Below, one piece after another: positions 28,294 to 35,554 of a DNA stretch of 64,000 nt. The stretch is from Cutibacterium equinum. Its GTDB lineage: Bacteria > Actinomycetota > Actinomycetes > Propionibacteriales > Propionibacteriaceae. The stretch spans positions 1,674,001 through 1,738,000 of the forward strand of contig NZ_CP115668.1 of assembly GCF_028021195.1 (NCBI RefSeq). Direction: 5' to 3'. The first letter of the stretch is position 1, and every line of letters begins with the position of its first letter. Position numbers and translations under genes: made by a program. The notes beneath the pieces are model-generated. The model was given only the letters and a program-made list of their open reading frames with translations. It did not search any database and was not told the DNA's origin.

Positions 28294-28512
28294 GTGAAGA
28301 GCAAGCTTTATAAGCCGGTTGTGCAGCTGCTGATAGCAATCTCTATTGGAGTTCCCGTTATCGAGTGGCTGACAACGGGAAGAATGATCCAGCTGTCTCG
28401 TTGGGAGCATGTGCTGTTGGGGCTTCTAGCGCTTGGTTTCTTGTACGAAGGATGCAAGAACATGAATCATGTTATTTCCGGTTCGCGCGAGCGAGGCGAA
28501 AAGAGACTATGA
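28294..28512 (+). CDS. Small two-helix membrane protein, putative bacteriocin immunity protein
   Basis: 72 residues from GTG 28294 with AGGAGG six bases upstream. Hydrophobic helices at about 9-26 and 38-53 and a basic tail (SRERGEKRL). It lies 27 bases after the secreted-protein stop on the same strand and before a strong palindrome, so the two form a unit. Immunity is inferred from size, topology and position; a holin-like or export role is possible. Confidence 0.55.
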   Translation: MKSKLYKPVVQLLIAISIGVPVIEWLTTGRMIQLSRWEHVLLGLLALGFLYEGCKNMNHVISGSRERGEKRL

Positions 28513-28564
28513 GCTCTGACTAGTAGGATTGAAGAGGCTGATTCACATTAGAATAACCCTATTG

Positions 28565-28604
28565 AATAGGTGCGTTGTAAGCCGAGGCTTACAACGCACC
28601 TATT
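28565..28604. terminator. 19-bp perfect palindromic stem, terminator of the bacteriocin operon
   Basis: AATAGGTGCGTTGTAAGCC (28565-28583) is exactly complementary to 28586-28604, with only GA between. It lies 50 bases after the putative immunity gene. The stem is unusually long and perfect; it ends in TATTT rather than a long T-run. Confidence 0.75.
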
Positions 28605-28617
28605 TCGCCCGGGGCGC

Positions 28618-28850
28618 ATGTTGCGTGTGTGTTGTGATGATGCAGGGCGCTGGTTCGAGTTGGTTGGGCTGGTGTTCGATGACGAGCAAGTGCTAGTCAT
28701 CCCATGCGATGCGGCGCGCTCGTCCCGGACGCCCTCCAATGGGGAAGGGGCCTTCTCGTACAGTCGCAGTACGACTGGATCCAGAACTAGACGCTGCGCT
28801 GATGTCTCGACTGCCGAGAGTAGGCCTCGCGCTACCGAGTCAGATGATCG
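28618..28850 (+). pseudogene. Decayed toxin plus ribbon-helix-helix antitoxin
   Basis: One frame encodes LRVCCDDAGRWFELVGLVFD, then DEQVLVIP, resembling the C-terminal strands of the toxin at 29854-30120 (DGAGRSIELVFVRG, GSVLVI). After a frame change, a second frame from 28709 reads GRPPMGKGPSRTVAVRLDPE, then LDAALMSRLPR and LALPSQMI, the start of a ribbon-helix-helix antitoxin. It stops matching where a third palindrome copy begins. Both parts are incomplete. Confidence 0.5.
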
Positions 28851-28897
28851 GGGGTCCCGGGGTGTCCCCGGGAGGGTTCCCGCATGAGCGAAGCCGA
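28850..28897 (+). repeat. Third, diverged copy of the palindrome-plus-tail element
   Basis: CCCGGGG-TGT-CCCCGGG (28856-28872) is followed by a tail ending GAGCGAAGC, matching the layout of the 87/89-bp repeats (GC palindrome, then TTCC and GAGCGAAGC). Same orientation as the left copy. It truncates the antitoxin remnant. Confidence 0.55.
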
Positions 28898-28931
28898 AGA
28901 ATCCGCGTCATGAATGAGACTCCAGAAGAGT

Positions 28932-29441
28932 TCACTTAAGAGTGACGCTTTTCCCGGTTACAGGAGCCCCTTTATTTCCGGTTATATAAACGGTGCTATT
29001 GGGGGGAACATAGCTCTTGGAACACACAGTTTTAGATCCGTTAAGCCAACAGATTTTAGCGTAATATTTGCCGCTATAGAAGGACTGGCGCTGAGGGAAG
29101 TATCCTGTAGTAGTGCCCTTGTTGAAGAATGCGAAGTCACCAATCGGGTAACCAGACATCCAGCAAGCGTCACTGGAACCGCAGTTGCCCCTCCTGTAGG
29201 CCCTATCCGTTCCTACAATTTGTGTCGAAGAAACCTCATCGCCGGTGTTTACGTCAATAAAGTAGGCGGTATTGGCGTCGGATTTCCCATCGGCAGCCTT
29301 AACTTCTCCAGTTTTTACGTCGGCCCTCATCTCAGTCTGTGAACCATTTTCAACCGGGGCAGCATAAGACACCAGGGGGGACATGGAGAGGGCTGCGGAG
29401 CCTACAAGAACAAGGACAGGAATAGAAAATACTCTTTTCAT
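28932..29441 (-). CDS. Small secreted Cys-containing protein, possible second antimicrobial or effector
   Basis: 169 residues. A signal peptide (MKR, hydrophobic core to about 26) ends SYA, predicting a mature protein of about 142 residues. The mature part has a DVKTGE/DVNTGDE linker-like segment and a C-terminal domain rich in Gly, Ser, Tyr with four cysteines (GNCGSSDACWM, AKICWL, KTVCSK). No family recognised. AT-rich. TATTCT six bases before the ATG suggests a leaderless message. Transcribed toward the bacteriocin operon. Confidence 0.65.
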   Translation of the reverse strand: MKRVFSIPVLVLVGSAALSMSPLVSYAAPVENGSQTEMRADVKTGEVKAADGKSDANTAYFIDVNTGDEVSSTQIVGTDRAYRRGNCGSSDACWMSGYPIGDFAFFNKGTTTGYFPQRQSFYSGKYYAKICWLNGSKTVCSKSYVPPNSTVYITGNKGAPVTGKSVTLK

Positions 29442-29447
29442 GCAGGC

Positions 29448-29453
29448 AGAATA
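29448..29453 (-). promoter_or_regulatory. Candidate -10 (TATTCT) for the secreted protein gene
   Basis: TANNNT six bases before ATG 29441. Confidence 0.5.
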
Positions 29454-29572
29454 CTACATATTAGGTTCACGGAGCTTTTGCCAGCAGCTTCCAGGGCGGC
29501 TGTCTCAGGCTGCATCGCATGGGACACGATCACCTTGTCTCCATCATCCAGCGTATGCGCACCGATTAGGGC

Positions 29573-29857
29573 TCAGCTGGCTTTGAGGGTCTGGGTGACC
29601 TCACGGGTAAGTGCCTGGCGAGTCCACGCGGACACGGTTATGCCCTGCCGGGATGCATCCTGTTCGATCAACCGCCACACGGTGGCACTGACTCGAATCG
29701 TGTGAGGCTCCAGGGGTTCGGTCTCGATGTCATCCCAGGGCCGCCCCTCGAATGGCTCGACCTGCAACCCTTCAAACCCCGACTCGGCTTCACTCGCCCA
29801 CCGGTGCACCATCTCGTTGGTAACTCGAACACCATTGTCGGCCACAAACTCGCTCAT
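29573..29857 (-). CDS. Antitoxin with C-terminal ribbon-helix-helix-like domain
   Basis: 94 residues. The N-terminal part (TNEMVHRWASEAESGFEGL and EPFEGRPWDD) resembles toxin-neutralising regions seen in BrnA-like and similar antitoxins. The C-terminal HTIRVSATVWRLIEQDASRQ plus ITVSAWTRQAL is a CopG-type ribbon-helix-helix that would autoregulate the operon. Its ATG overlaps the toxin stop. Toxin-first order is as in brnTA-type modules. Confidence 0.7.
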   Translation of the reverse strand: MSEFVADNGVRVTNEMVHRWASEAESGFEGLQVEPFEGRPWDDIETEPLEPHTIRVSATVWRLIEQDASRQGITVSAWTRQALTREVTQTLKAS

Positions 29858-30120
29858 CTCGCCCTCCTCATCTGAGCCAGAAAACCCTTCGTCAACCAGT
29901 TCGCGTGGATCACGAGCACGGACCCGTCAACACCGCGCACGAACACCAATTCGATTGACCGACCCGCGCCATCGAACCCAATCGTCGCCCACCAAACCGG
30001 CTCGGCATCCTCATCACCCCGACGCACTCGAGCACCACCAGAACCCGTCTCGTACGCCTGCCGAATCTGCTCCGCACCCACACCGTGCTTGGTGGCATTC
30101 GGATGAATCAGCAACCGCAT
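29854..30120 (-). CDS. Toxin of a BrnT-like toxin-antitoxin module
   Basis: 88 residues from ATG 30120, chosen because TATGCT lies seven bases upstream; longer starts at 30132 and 30147 exist. IHPNATKHGVGAEQIRQAYE followed by a beta-rich half (WWATIGFDGAGRSIELVFV, GSVLVIH) matches the small toxins with an HxxxxHG start that pair with ribbon-helix-helix antitoxins. It probably acts as an RNase. The intact pair would help retain the integrated plasmid segment. Exact family not confirmed. Confidence 0.65.
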   Translation of the reverse strand: MRLLIHPNATKHGVGAEQIRQAYETGSGGARVRRGDEDAEPVWWATIGFDGAGRSIELVFVRGVDGSVLVIHANWLTKGFLAQMRRAR

Positions 30121-30127
30121 ACACACC

Positions 30128-30133
30128 AGCATA
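30128..30133 (-). promoter_or_regulatory. Candidate -10 (TATGCT) for the toxin-antitoxin operon
   Basis: TANNNT seven bases before ATG 30120. Confidence 0.5.
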
Positions 30134-30490
30134 CGTTCATAGAACACACACTGTCATCACCGCTATTGAGGCCGTCAAGAGCGTCTCGGCCCAAAGAATG
30201 CACTAGGTGTGTCAGATTTTCTCGGTTGGTGACATGTCCTCATTGTGTGCGGGGGTGAGCACTCGCTTCCGTCGACCTCCACGGTCCGAAGGACAGTGCC
30301 CAACAAGCCCAGCTCTGTACCCAGATGCGCGCCAGCATCAGGGCCCCAGTACTCGCCCCTGTGCGGCCCTCTAGAGGGGCTTAGAAGCCCGCACAGCCCC
30401 ACACGCGAGAAAGGATGACTACCAGACCTCGAAGGGCCTCACAGGGGCGGCAGTGGGCAGGGCAGGGGCGGAGTGAGCTGGCGGTGTAGC
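30134..30490. other. Non-coding stretch between the TA module and the right inverted repeat
   Basis: No gene with recognisable content. GC-rich with short self-complementary segments, for example CCCTCTAGAGGG near 30370. Likely plasmid backbone control sequence. Confidence 0.4.
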
Positions 30491-30579
30491 GGAAGTCGCT
30501 TCGCTCCTACGGAAGGATCCCCCTGGGGGACCCCCAGACCCCGGAACTATCTGACTTGGCTTTCGTGGCGTACATTGCC
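30491..30579 (-). repeat. Right copy of the 87/89-bp inverted repeat
   Basis: Reverse complement of 26941-27027 with two substitutions and a two-base indel by eye, including the same CTGGGGG/CCCCCAG palindrome. It ends 31 bases before the repA start, so it lies in the replication control region. Confidence 0.85.
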
Positions 30580-30597
30580 CATGGTCAGAGATGAAGT

Positions 30598-30603
30598 TAG
30601 AGT
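30598..30603 (+). promoter_or_regulatory. Candidate -10 (TAGAGT) of repA
   Basis: TANNNT six bases before the repA ATG at 30610. Confidence 0.5.
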
Positions 30604-30609
30604 GGGATC

Positions 30610-30684
30610 ATGATCGAGGCCGAGGCCACACAATGGGAACAGATGTGGTTGCCGCTGTGGCCGCTCGCTACTGATGACCTAGCG
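30610..30684 (+). pseudogene. repA: N-terminal 25 codons of repA, truncated by an IS3 remnant
   Basis: Reads MIEAEATQWEQMWLPLWPLA and then TDDL before matching is lost; the W-L-P-L-W-P-L-A-TDDL opening is what I expect of RepA in propionibacterial theta plasmids. The frame continues as antisense of the IS3 transposase to a stop at 30756. The missing middle of repA should join this piece to the C-terminal piece at 25701-26291, 5 kb away, so the plasmid was opened inside repA. Confidence 0.7.
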
Positions 30685-31587
30685 GAGCACTTGGCGGCGA
30701 CGCAACTCCGGCCCCGCGAACGTGGGGTTTCCAGTGAAGAGTTCGCGTTTTAGGCTGGCGTTGAATGACTCGGTTAGACTGTGTGGTCCGAGTTCGTCCC
30801 GACAGCATCCATGAACTGGGCCACACCCAGTGTCCGGCAGAATGTGACGTAGGCCATCGACGTGTCGACTGACCCGTGATCGCTGTGGAGGATCGCGCCA
30901 CTGATGCTGCCGCGCTCCGCGCAGGCGGCTTTCAGCGCGTCTTCGACCAGTTCGGTGCGCATGTGGTCCGCGACGGTCTAGCCTGCCAGTTTGCGGGGGT
31001 AGCAGTCGATGGCAGGGCAGATACGGGTTCCCACCACCGGCCAGCAGCAGGTAAGTGATGTCACCGACGTAGCGCTGGTTCGACGCGGTGGCGGTGAAGT
31101 CCCGCATCAACAGATCGCCGAACTGCTCGTCGGCTCCAGCGCTGCTGGCAGGCGGGGGCTGCTTTCTGCCAGGTGTAGAACGCAGAGCGGGACAGCTCCA
31201 GCACGTGGCACAACCGCTTCACCGAATTGGGTGGCCTGGTGGTCGGTGACGAACTGGAAGCGGTTCACCAGTTCGTCTCCCCGACGAAATATTTGGCCGC
31301 CTTACGCGGGATGTCGCACTCGGTCTCCACCTTGGCCTTGTCAGCGCGCAACCGCGCGTTCTCGGCCTCCAACCGGGCGCGCCGCGCCGCCATCGACTCC
31401 CCAGCGACCGCCGCGGCCGTCGCGTTGTTCGTCCGCACCCCGTTGCCCACGTCCTTGACCCACAACGCGAACGTTCCCCGGACGACGCAGGTCAGCGGCG
31501 ACCTGCTTCAACGTCGCGTCCGGGGTGGTCTCGTACAAGTCAACGGTCGGCTGACGAAAACTTCATCGAGTAGTTCTTCCTGGCCAT
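30685..31587 (-). pseudogene. Decayed IS3-family transposase (orfA and orfB)
   Basis: orfA starts at ATG 31587 (MARKNYS), shifts frame, then DLYETTPDATLKQVAADL, shifts again and continues ARRARLEAENARLRADKAKV (the OrfA leucine zipper). orfB pieces include MRDFTATASNQRYVGDITYL (DDE-core first Asp), AILHSDHGS (second Asp) and TESFNASLKRELF (Glu helix) in different frames. It is cut off at about 30685 by repA. Several frameshifts make it inactive. Confidence 0.8.
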
Positions 31588-31755
31588 GGTCCTGATCATC
31601 TCGTTTCCTTCAGCCCATGCTGGATTCCACATTCCCACAGCCCGGGGGCATGGCCCGGAGCCAGTTACACCGTTTGTAGGACACTCTGAAACCTGCGGGT
31701 TGGGGCGCTTGATGACCGCACCAAGGCGGCCGTGCCACCAACTCGACCAGCGCGG

Positions 31756-32427
31756 TCATAACACTTGTCGGAAGGCTGCCGTGTGGATGGTGTTGGGGAG
31801 CATGGCGGTTGTGGTAGTTCGGTAAGTGCACAGGGTCGCCTTTGGGAAGGTCCATGCGGTGGAAGTTGGATGCGATCGGACCCAGGTGACCAGCTCGTGG
31901 GGTTGGAGAATTGGTCCGCGGAAATGGAGCAGTGATGCGTACCAGAGGTCTCGCTGACTGATGGGTCCTTCTCTGTGGGCGTCGGGACCGAGTTCGCGGC
32001 CGAGGGTATACGTTCGGAACTGGTCTGCATCCCCGCCGGTCGGATCAAGGACGGCGAGGACGCCACCGGGTGTCAGCACGAGTTGTTCGAGTCTCATGGT
32101 GAGGGGAGGGTGCTGGGCACAGGCTCGGTCCAACGCGCGCGCACACCTCATAGCGAGGGGATCTCCAGGTGGTACGGGTCGCCGGTTTTCCAAGGCTCTG
32201 ATTGTGATGTGTGCGCAACCTTGGGCGCCGCTGCGGAGGTGTGTGGGGCCGGCCAGATCCACCGCTGTCTGGGTCAGGGAGTCCAGTGCCTGACTGGCTT
32301 CAGGTGGTGGCATCAGCACGATGCTCAGCGGCCATCGTTCTGCCCCTTGCCGCGGCGAAGGCTCGCTGGTGTGATGCCTGTTCAGCACTGCCTCCTCGCC
32401 GAGAGCTTGCAAGACGCGGACATTCAC
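31756..32427 (-). CDS. 2H-phosphoesterase (LigT)-like protein with incomplete second motif
   Basis: About 223 residues. The first 2H motif is CAHITIRAL; the equivalent second strand reads WYASLLHFRG, so Tyr replaces the second catalytic His. The rest (GGVLAVLDPTGGDADQF, the C-terminal ELVTWVRSH) fits a cyclic-phosphodiesterase-like fold. GTG 32427 overlaps the end of the upstream HAD gene by a few tens of bases; the true start may be further in. It may bind but not cleave 2'-5' or cyclic phosphates. Family call tentative. Confidence 0.5.
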   Translation of the reverse strand: MNVRVLQALGEEAVLNRHHTSEPSPRQGAERWPLSIVLMPPPEASQALDSLTQTAVDLAGPTHLRSGAQGCAHITIRALENRRPVPPGDPLAMRCARALDRACAQHPPLTMRLEQLVLTPGGVLAVLDPTGGDADQFRTYTLGRELGPDAHREGPISQRDLWYASLLHFRGPILQPHELVTWVRSHPTSTAWTFPKATLCTYRTTTTAMLPNTIHTAAFRQVL

Positions 32428-32449
32428 GGCCGGTGGAGTCTCAGTGCTG

Positions 32450-33088
32450 TCACTGGATGGCTCCAGTGAGTCGGTTGCGCAGGTCGTGGAGGTCGTGGCA
32501 CACCAGGTCGGCGTCGGTGCGTCCTCCCACGGCCGCGACGACCGTCCCGGCAGCGCGTGCTGCTGCAAGGCCCGGCTCGGAGTCCTCGACGGCCAGAGTC
32601 TGGGCAGGAACGGCCCCACAACGCTGGCTGCCCTGGATGTACCCGTCGGGGGCTGGTTTACCGTGCTCGACGTCTTCGAACGCGACCAACAGGGACGGAG
32701 CAAAGCCCGCTGCGCCGAGCCGGGCGAGGGCGAGCCGACGGGGAGCGTTGGTGACGACGCCCCATGCCATCGAGCGGCCTTCGAGCCAACCGACAAGCTC
32801 GTGGCCTCCAGTGACTGGTCTCACGGTGCCCAGCTGTGTGCATTCGGCATCGAGCTGGTCGGCGACCATCGCCCGGACCTCTTCCTGGCACAGTTGGGGC
32901 AGGAAGTGCGTGACCGTTGAGGCCACGTCCCTGCCATGGCAGTAGGCCAACACATCGGCAGGAACGATGCCGTTGCGACGTGACCATGCGGTCCAGATGG
33001 ACTCCACGGCTTCGGTGGAATCCACCAACGTTCCGTCCATGTCGAGCAGAACCGCCCGGATCCCGGTGAGCAGCGCGTCACGCGCCAT
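32450..33088 (-). CDS. HAD-superfamily phosphatase (beta-phosphoglucomutase/sugar phosphatase type)
   Basis: 212 residues. Motif I LLDMDGTLVDST, motif II VVTNAPR, motif III lysine in HGKPAPDGY and motif IV VEDSEPGL are intact. Such enzymes remove phosphate from sugar phosphates or detoxify phosphorylated intermediates in the cytosol. ATG 33088 has AGGGG six bases upstream; ATG 33094 is too close to it. It diverges from a DeoR-type regulator that may control it. Confidence 0.87.
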   Translation of the reverse strand: MARDALLTGIRAVLLDMDGTLVDSTEAVESIWTAWSRRNGIVPADVLAYCHGRDVASTVTHFLPQLCQEEVRAMVADQLDAECTQLGTVRPVTGGHELVGWLEGRSMAWGVVTNAPRRLALARLGAAGFAPSLLVAFEDVEHGKPAPDGYIQGSQRCGAVPAQTLAVEDSEPGLAAARAAGTVVAAVGGRTDADLVCHDLHDLRNRLTGAIQ

Positions 33089-33204
33089 GGCCATCCCCTG
33101 CCTGACCGTTCAACTGGCGGCACACGCTCGCCGTGACAGTCGTCCCACGTGTGGTGAGTACGGCCCAGATTCGGTTCCACAGATGTGTCATGCCTCCAGC
33201 ATCT

Positions 33205-33220
33205 ATGATGAAATAATCAT
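33205..33220. promoter_or_regulatory. Inverted repeat at the deoR-type gene start, possible autoregulatory operator
   Basis: ATGAT (33205-33209) and ATCAT (33216-33220) flank six bases directly before GTG 33221; TATGAT at 33204-33209 could also serve as a -10. Confidence 0.35.
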
Positions 33221-33979
33221 GTGCAACGAGTATTTCGTCAGAGAATGATCATCAGGGCGCTGGGCCCGTTCCCGACCTCCGTCGAGTCACTCGTCGAACT
33301 CACAGGGGCGTCCCCGGCGACGATCCGGCGCGACCTCACTGACCTGGAAGGCCACGGGCAACTCCGCAAGGTCCACGGTGGGGCCGTGGCGGTGGCATTG
33401 CGGGGAGCACCGATGCCGTACTCACTGCGAGCTGCCGAGAACGCGGGGGGCAAGGCTTCCATCGCCCATGCCGTCGCAGATCTGGTTGATGACGACATGG
33501 CGGTGGTGATCGACAACGGTTCGACCATGGCGGCCGTGGCCGAGGCCCTGCGAGGCCAACCCGTGACGGCACTGTGTCTCTCGTTGCGTGCAGCCCTGCC
33601 CCTCGCCGCTACCGGGACAGCCACGGTCGCCACACCAGGTGGCACAGTCATGGCGGAGAGCCTCCGTTACGAAGCCGCCTCATGCCTTCAGGCCCTGGAC
33701 GGATTCCGCGCCGATATCGCCGTCGTGGGCGCGTGCTCTGCGGCACCCGGCACTGGCCTCACCGTAACCACCCACCAGGACGCCCAAGTGAAACGAGCCA
33801 TCCTTCACTCCACGAACCGCACTATCCTGGCCGTCACAGGCGACAAACTGTCCAGAACTTCCAGTTTCCGATTCGGGCAGATCGACGACATCGACGATCT
33901 CGTCACCACCCCAGACGCACCTGACGCGGCCCTAGAAGCCTTCCGCGTGGCAGGAGCCACGATCCATATCGCCGCCTGA
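33221..33979 (+). CDS. DeoR/GlpR-family transcriptional regulator
   Basis: 252 residues. The N-terminal winged HTH has SVESLVELTGASPATIRRDL and the DeoR signature GQLRKVHGGA; the C-terminal sugar-phosphate sensor domain has DNGSTMAAVAEAL and VKRAILHSTNRTILAVTGDK. These regulators repress sugar catabolic genes and respond to phosphorylated sugars. Divergent from the HAD phosphatase. GTG 33221 is needed to keep the first helix. Confidence 0.9.
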   Translation: MQRVFRQRMIIRALGPFPTSVESLVELTGASPATIRRDLTDLEGHGQLRKVHGGAVAVALRGAPMPYSLRAAENAGGKASIAHAVADLVDDDMAVVIDNGSTMAAVAEALRGQPVTALCLSLRAALPLAATGTATVATPGGTVMAESLRYEAASCLQALDGFRADIAVVGACSAAPGTGLTVTTHQDAQVKRAILHSTNRTILAVTGDKLSRTSSFRFGQIDDIDDLVTTPDAPDAALEAFRVAGATIHIAA

Positions 33980-34029
33980 GACCAGCCCCAGCGAAAGCGC
34001 GCTTCTCGGCTAGTTAGAGAATCTCTTAC

Positions 34030-34184
34030 AGGACCCGATCCGGCCAGGTTCTTCGCACCGGCTCGCGATGGTCGGCCAGTTCCAGGGCACGACGCCGGAA
34101 CTCCGGCGACTTCGCAACAGGCATCACGAGCTCCTTCCCTGAGGCCACCATCACCTCAGAATCAGTGTTCGGAGAACCGGGTCA
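34030..34184 (-). mobile_element. Terminal fragment of another IS element with the start of a transposase
   Basis: Reverse strand: an IS-end-like TGACCCGGTTCTCCGAACAC (34184-34165), a GGAAGGAG ribosome-binding site, then MPVAKSPEFRRRALELADHR, the start of an IS3-type OrfA, which runs out within about 30 codons. No internal or far end is present. Confidence 0.6.
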
Positions 34185-34555
34185 GGCTCCCTTTGAGTGC
34201 ACACCGGGTTAGGAATTACCCACTAGTAGCCCTTCATTCTCCGAGACCGTGACAACCACGGGTGCGCGAGGGCCCCGGTCGACCGGGCGACGTCGAGAAC
34301 CCTGCAGGAGGAGAATATGCAGCCCCGCTGGCCGCTGGCCAGGCATGGGCGGCAGAACCGAGCCGACTGGGAATCAAGCCGTCTTGGATGTCGTTCACCG
34401 CACGCTGCGCATAGGCCGCGAGCTTGTCGTCGGCGGCCAGCACGATCTGTCCAGCCGCGGGGTGTCTCACATGTGCCGGTACGGCATGCAGTCTCACCCT
34501 AGTTGATGCAATCTAAGGACGAGAGTTCTGCACTGTCAGACGCCTATTGGCCTAC
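34185..34555. other. Unassigned stretch between IS fragment and corA
   Basis: No convincing gene. A minus-strand frame (34497-34234) contains AAGQIVLAADDKLAAYAQRA and VNDIQDGLIPSRL, protein-like but not recognised; it may be a decayed gene. Nothing else seen. Confidence 0.3.
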
Positions 34556-35554
34556 TCAGATCCAGTCTTCCTTCCGAAAAACCAGATAGAGCACGACGCT
34601 CGACACCACGATGAGCCCGACCGAGATCCACAACCCCAGCGGTCGGCCATCACCCAGGAAGGGGATGTTCTGCCCGAACCACCCCGTGATGAGGGTCGGG
34701 ACGGCGATGATGGCCGCCCACCCGGCCAGCTTCTTCATGACGGCGTTGAGCTTGGCGTCCTGGATGGACAGATTCGTCTCGAAGATCGTTGCGACGAGGT
34801 CTCGCAGGGAATCGGACCATTCCGAGACGCGCATGGAGTGGTCGTACAGATCGTTGAAGTATGGCTCGAGAACTCGGGGAACAGCGACGGCTTCCCTACT
34901 CGGACGGCTGATCGTCGAGACGATCTCGCGCATCGGAAGCACGATTCGCCGGAACTGCACCAGCTCCTTGCGCAGCCGGTACACCCGCTTCTGCACTTTC
35001 TGGGTGTCGATCGAGTCGTCGAAGAGTTGGTCCTCGACCTGCTCGACGACGTCATCGAAGTGCTGGGCCGTGTCGAAGTGACCATCGACAAGCACGTCGA
35101 GAATGGCATGGACGACACCCATCGGGCCGTTCGAGACCAGATCGGGGTTGGCGTCGAGCCGGTTGAGCACTTCCGTGATCTCGGGTAGATCGTCGCGATG
35201 GACGCTGATGACACCATGGGCAAATACCCACACCGACACCTGGGAAACGATGAGACGGCTGTTGGGATCATCCGTCTCGCCGATGGTCGCGGCGTAGGTC
35301 GTCAGGAACAGATGGTCGGGGTAACGGGTGACCTTGGGACGCTCTCCGGGGGCCTGAGCATCCTCGACGGTGTGGAAGTCCAGATTGAGTTCTTCGGCGA
35401 GGGTGTCGATGTCCTCGTGATCGGGATCGGTGAGGTCGTACCAGCTCAGCGTGTGGTTGTCGGCAAGTTCGTTGCTCAGAGTGTCCAAGGGGATCGACTC
35501 GGCAACAACCTCCCCGTCCCGCCACACTCGGGAGGACAGTTGAGACAGGCTCAT
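34556..35554 (-). CDS. corA: CorA-family divalent metal ion transporter
   Basis: 332 residues. Long soluble N-terminal funnel, a helical stalk (PMREIVSTISR to SIQDAKLNAVMKKL) and two C-terminal helices. The pore signature is GWFGQNIPF in place of the classical YGMNF, a variant I associate with actinobacterial CorA-like proteins. It probably moves Mg2+ or Co2+ across the membrane. The ATG overlaps the upstream Nudix stop (ATGA), so the two are coupled. Confidence 0.88.
   Translation of the reverse strand: MSLSQLSSRVWRDGEVVAESIPLDTLSNELADNHTLSWYDLTDPDHEDIDTLAEELNLDFHTVEDAQAPGERPKVTRYPDHLFLTTYAATIGETDDPNSRLIVSQVSVWVFAHGVISVHRDDLPEITEVLNRLDANPDLVSNGPMGVVHAILDVLVDGHFDTAQHFDDVVEQVEDQLFDDSIDTQKVQKRVYRLRKELVQFRRIVLPMREIVSTISRPSREAVAVPRVLEPYFNDLYDHSMRVSEWSDSLRDLVATIFETNLSIQDAKLNAVMKKLAGWAAIIAVPTLITGWFGQNIPFLGDGRPLGLWISVGLIVVSSVVLYLVFRKEDWI

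Noticed and set aside
29481-29572. Minus-strand segment reading LDDGDKVIVSHAMQPETAAL before the antitoxin stop
   Set aside because: Looks like a scrap of another toxin or antitoxin but is too short to assign and has no start.
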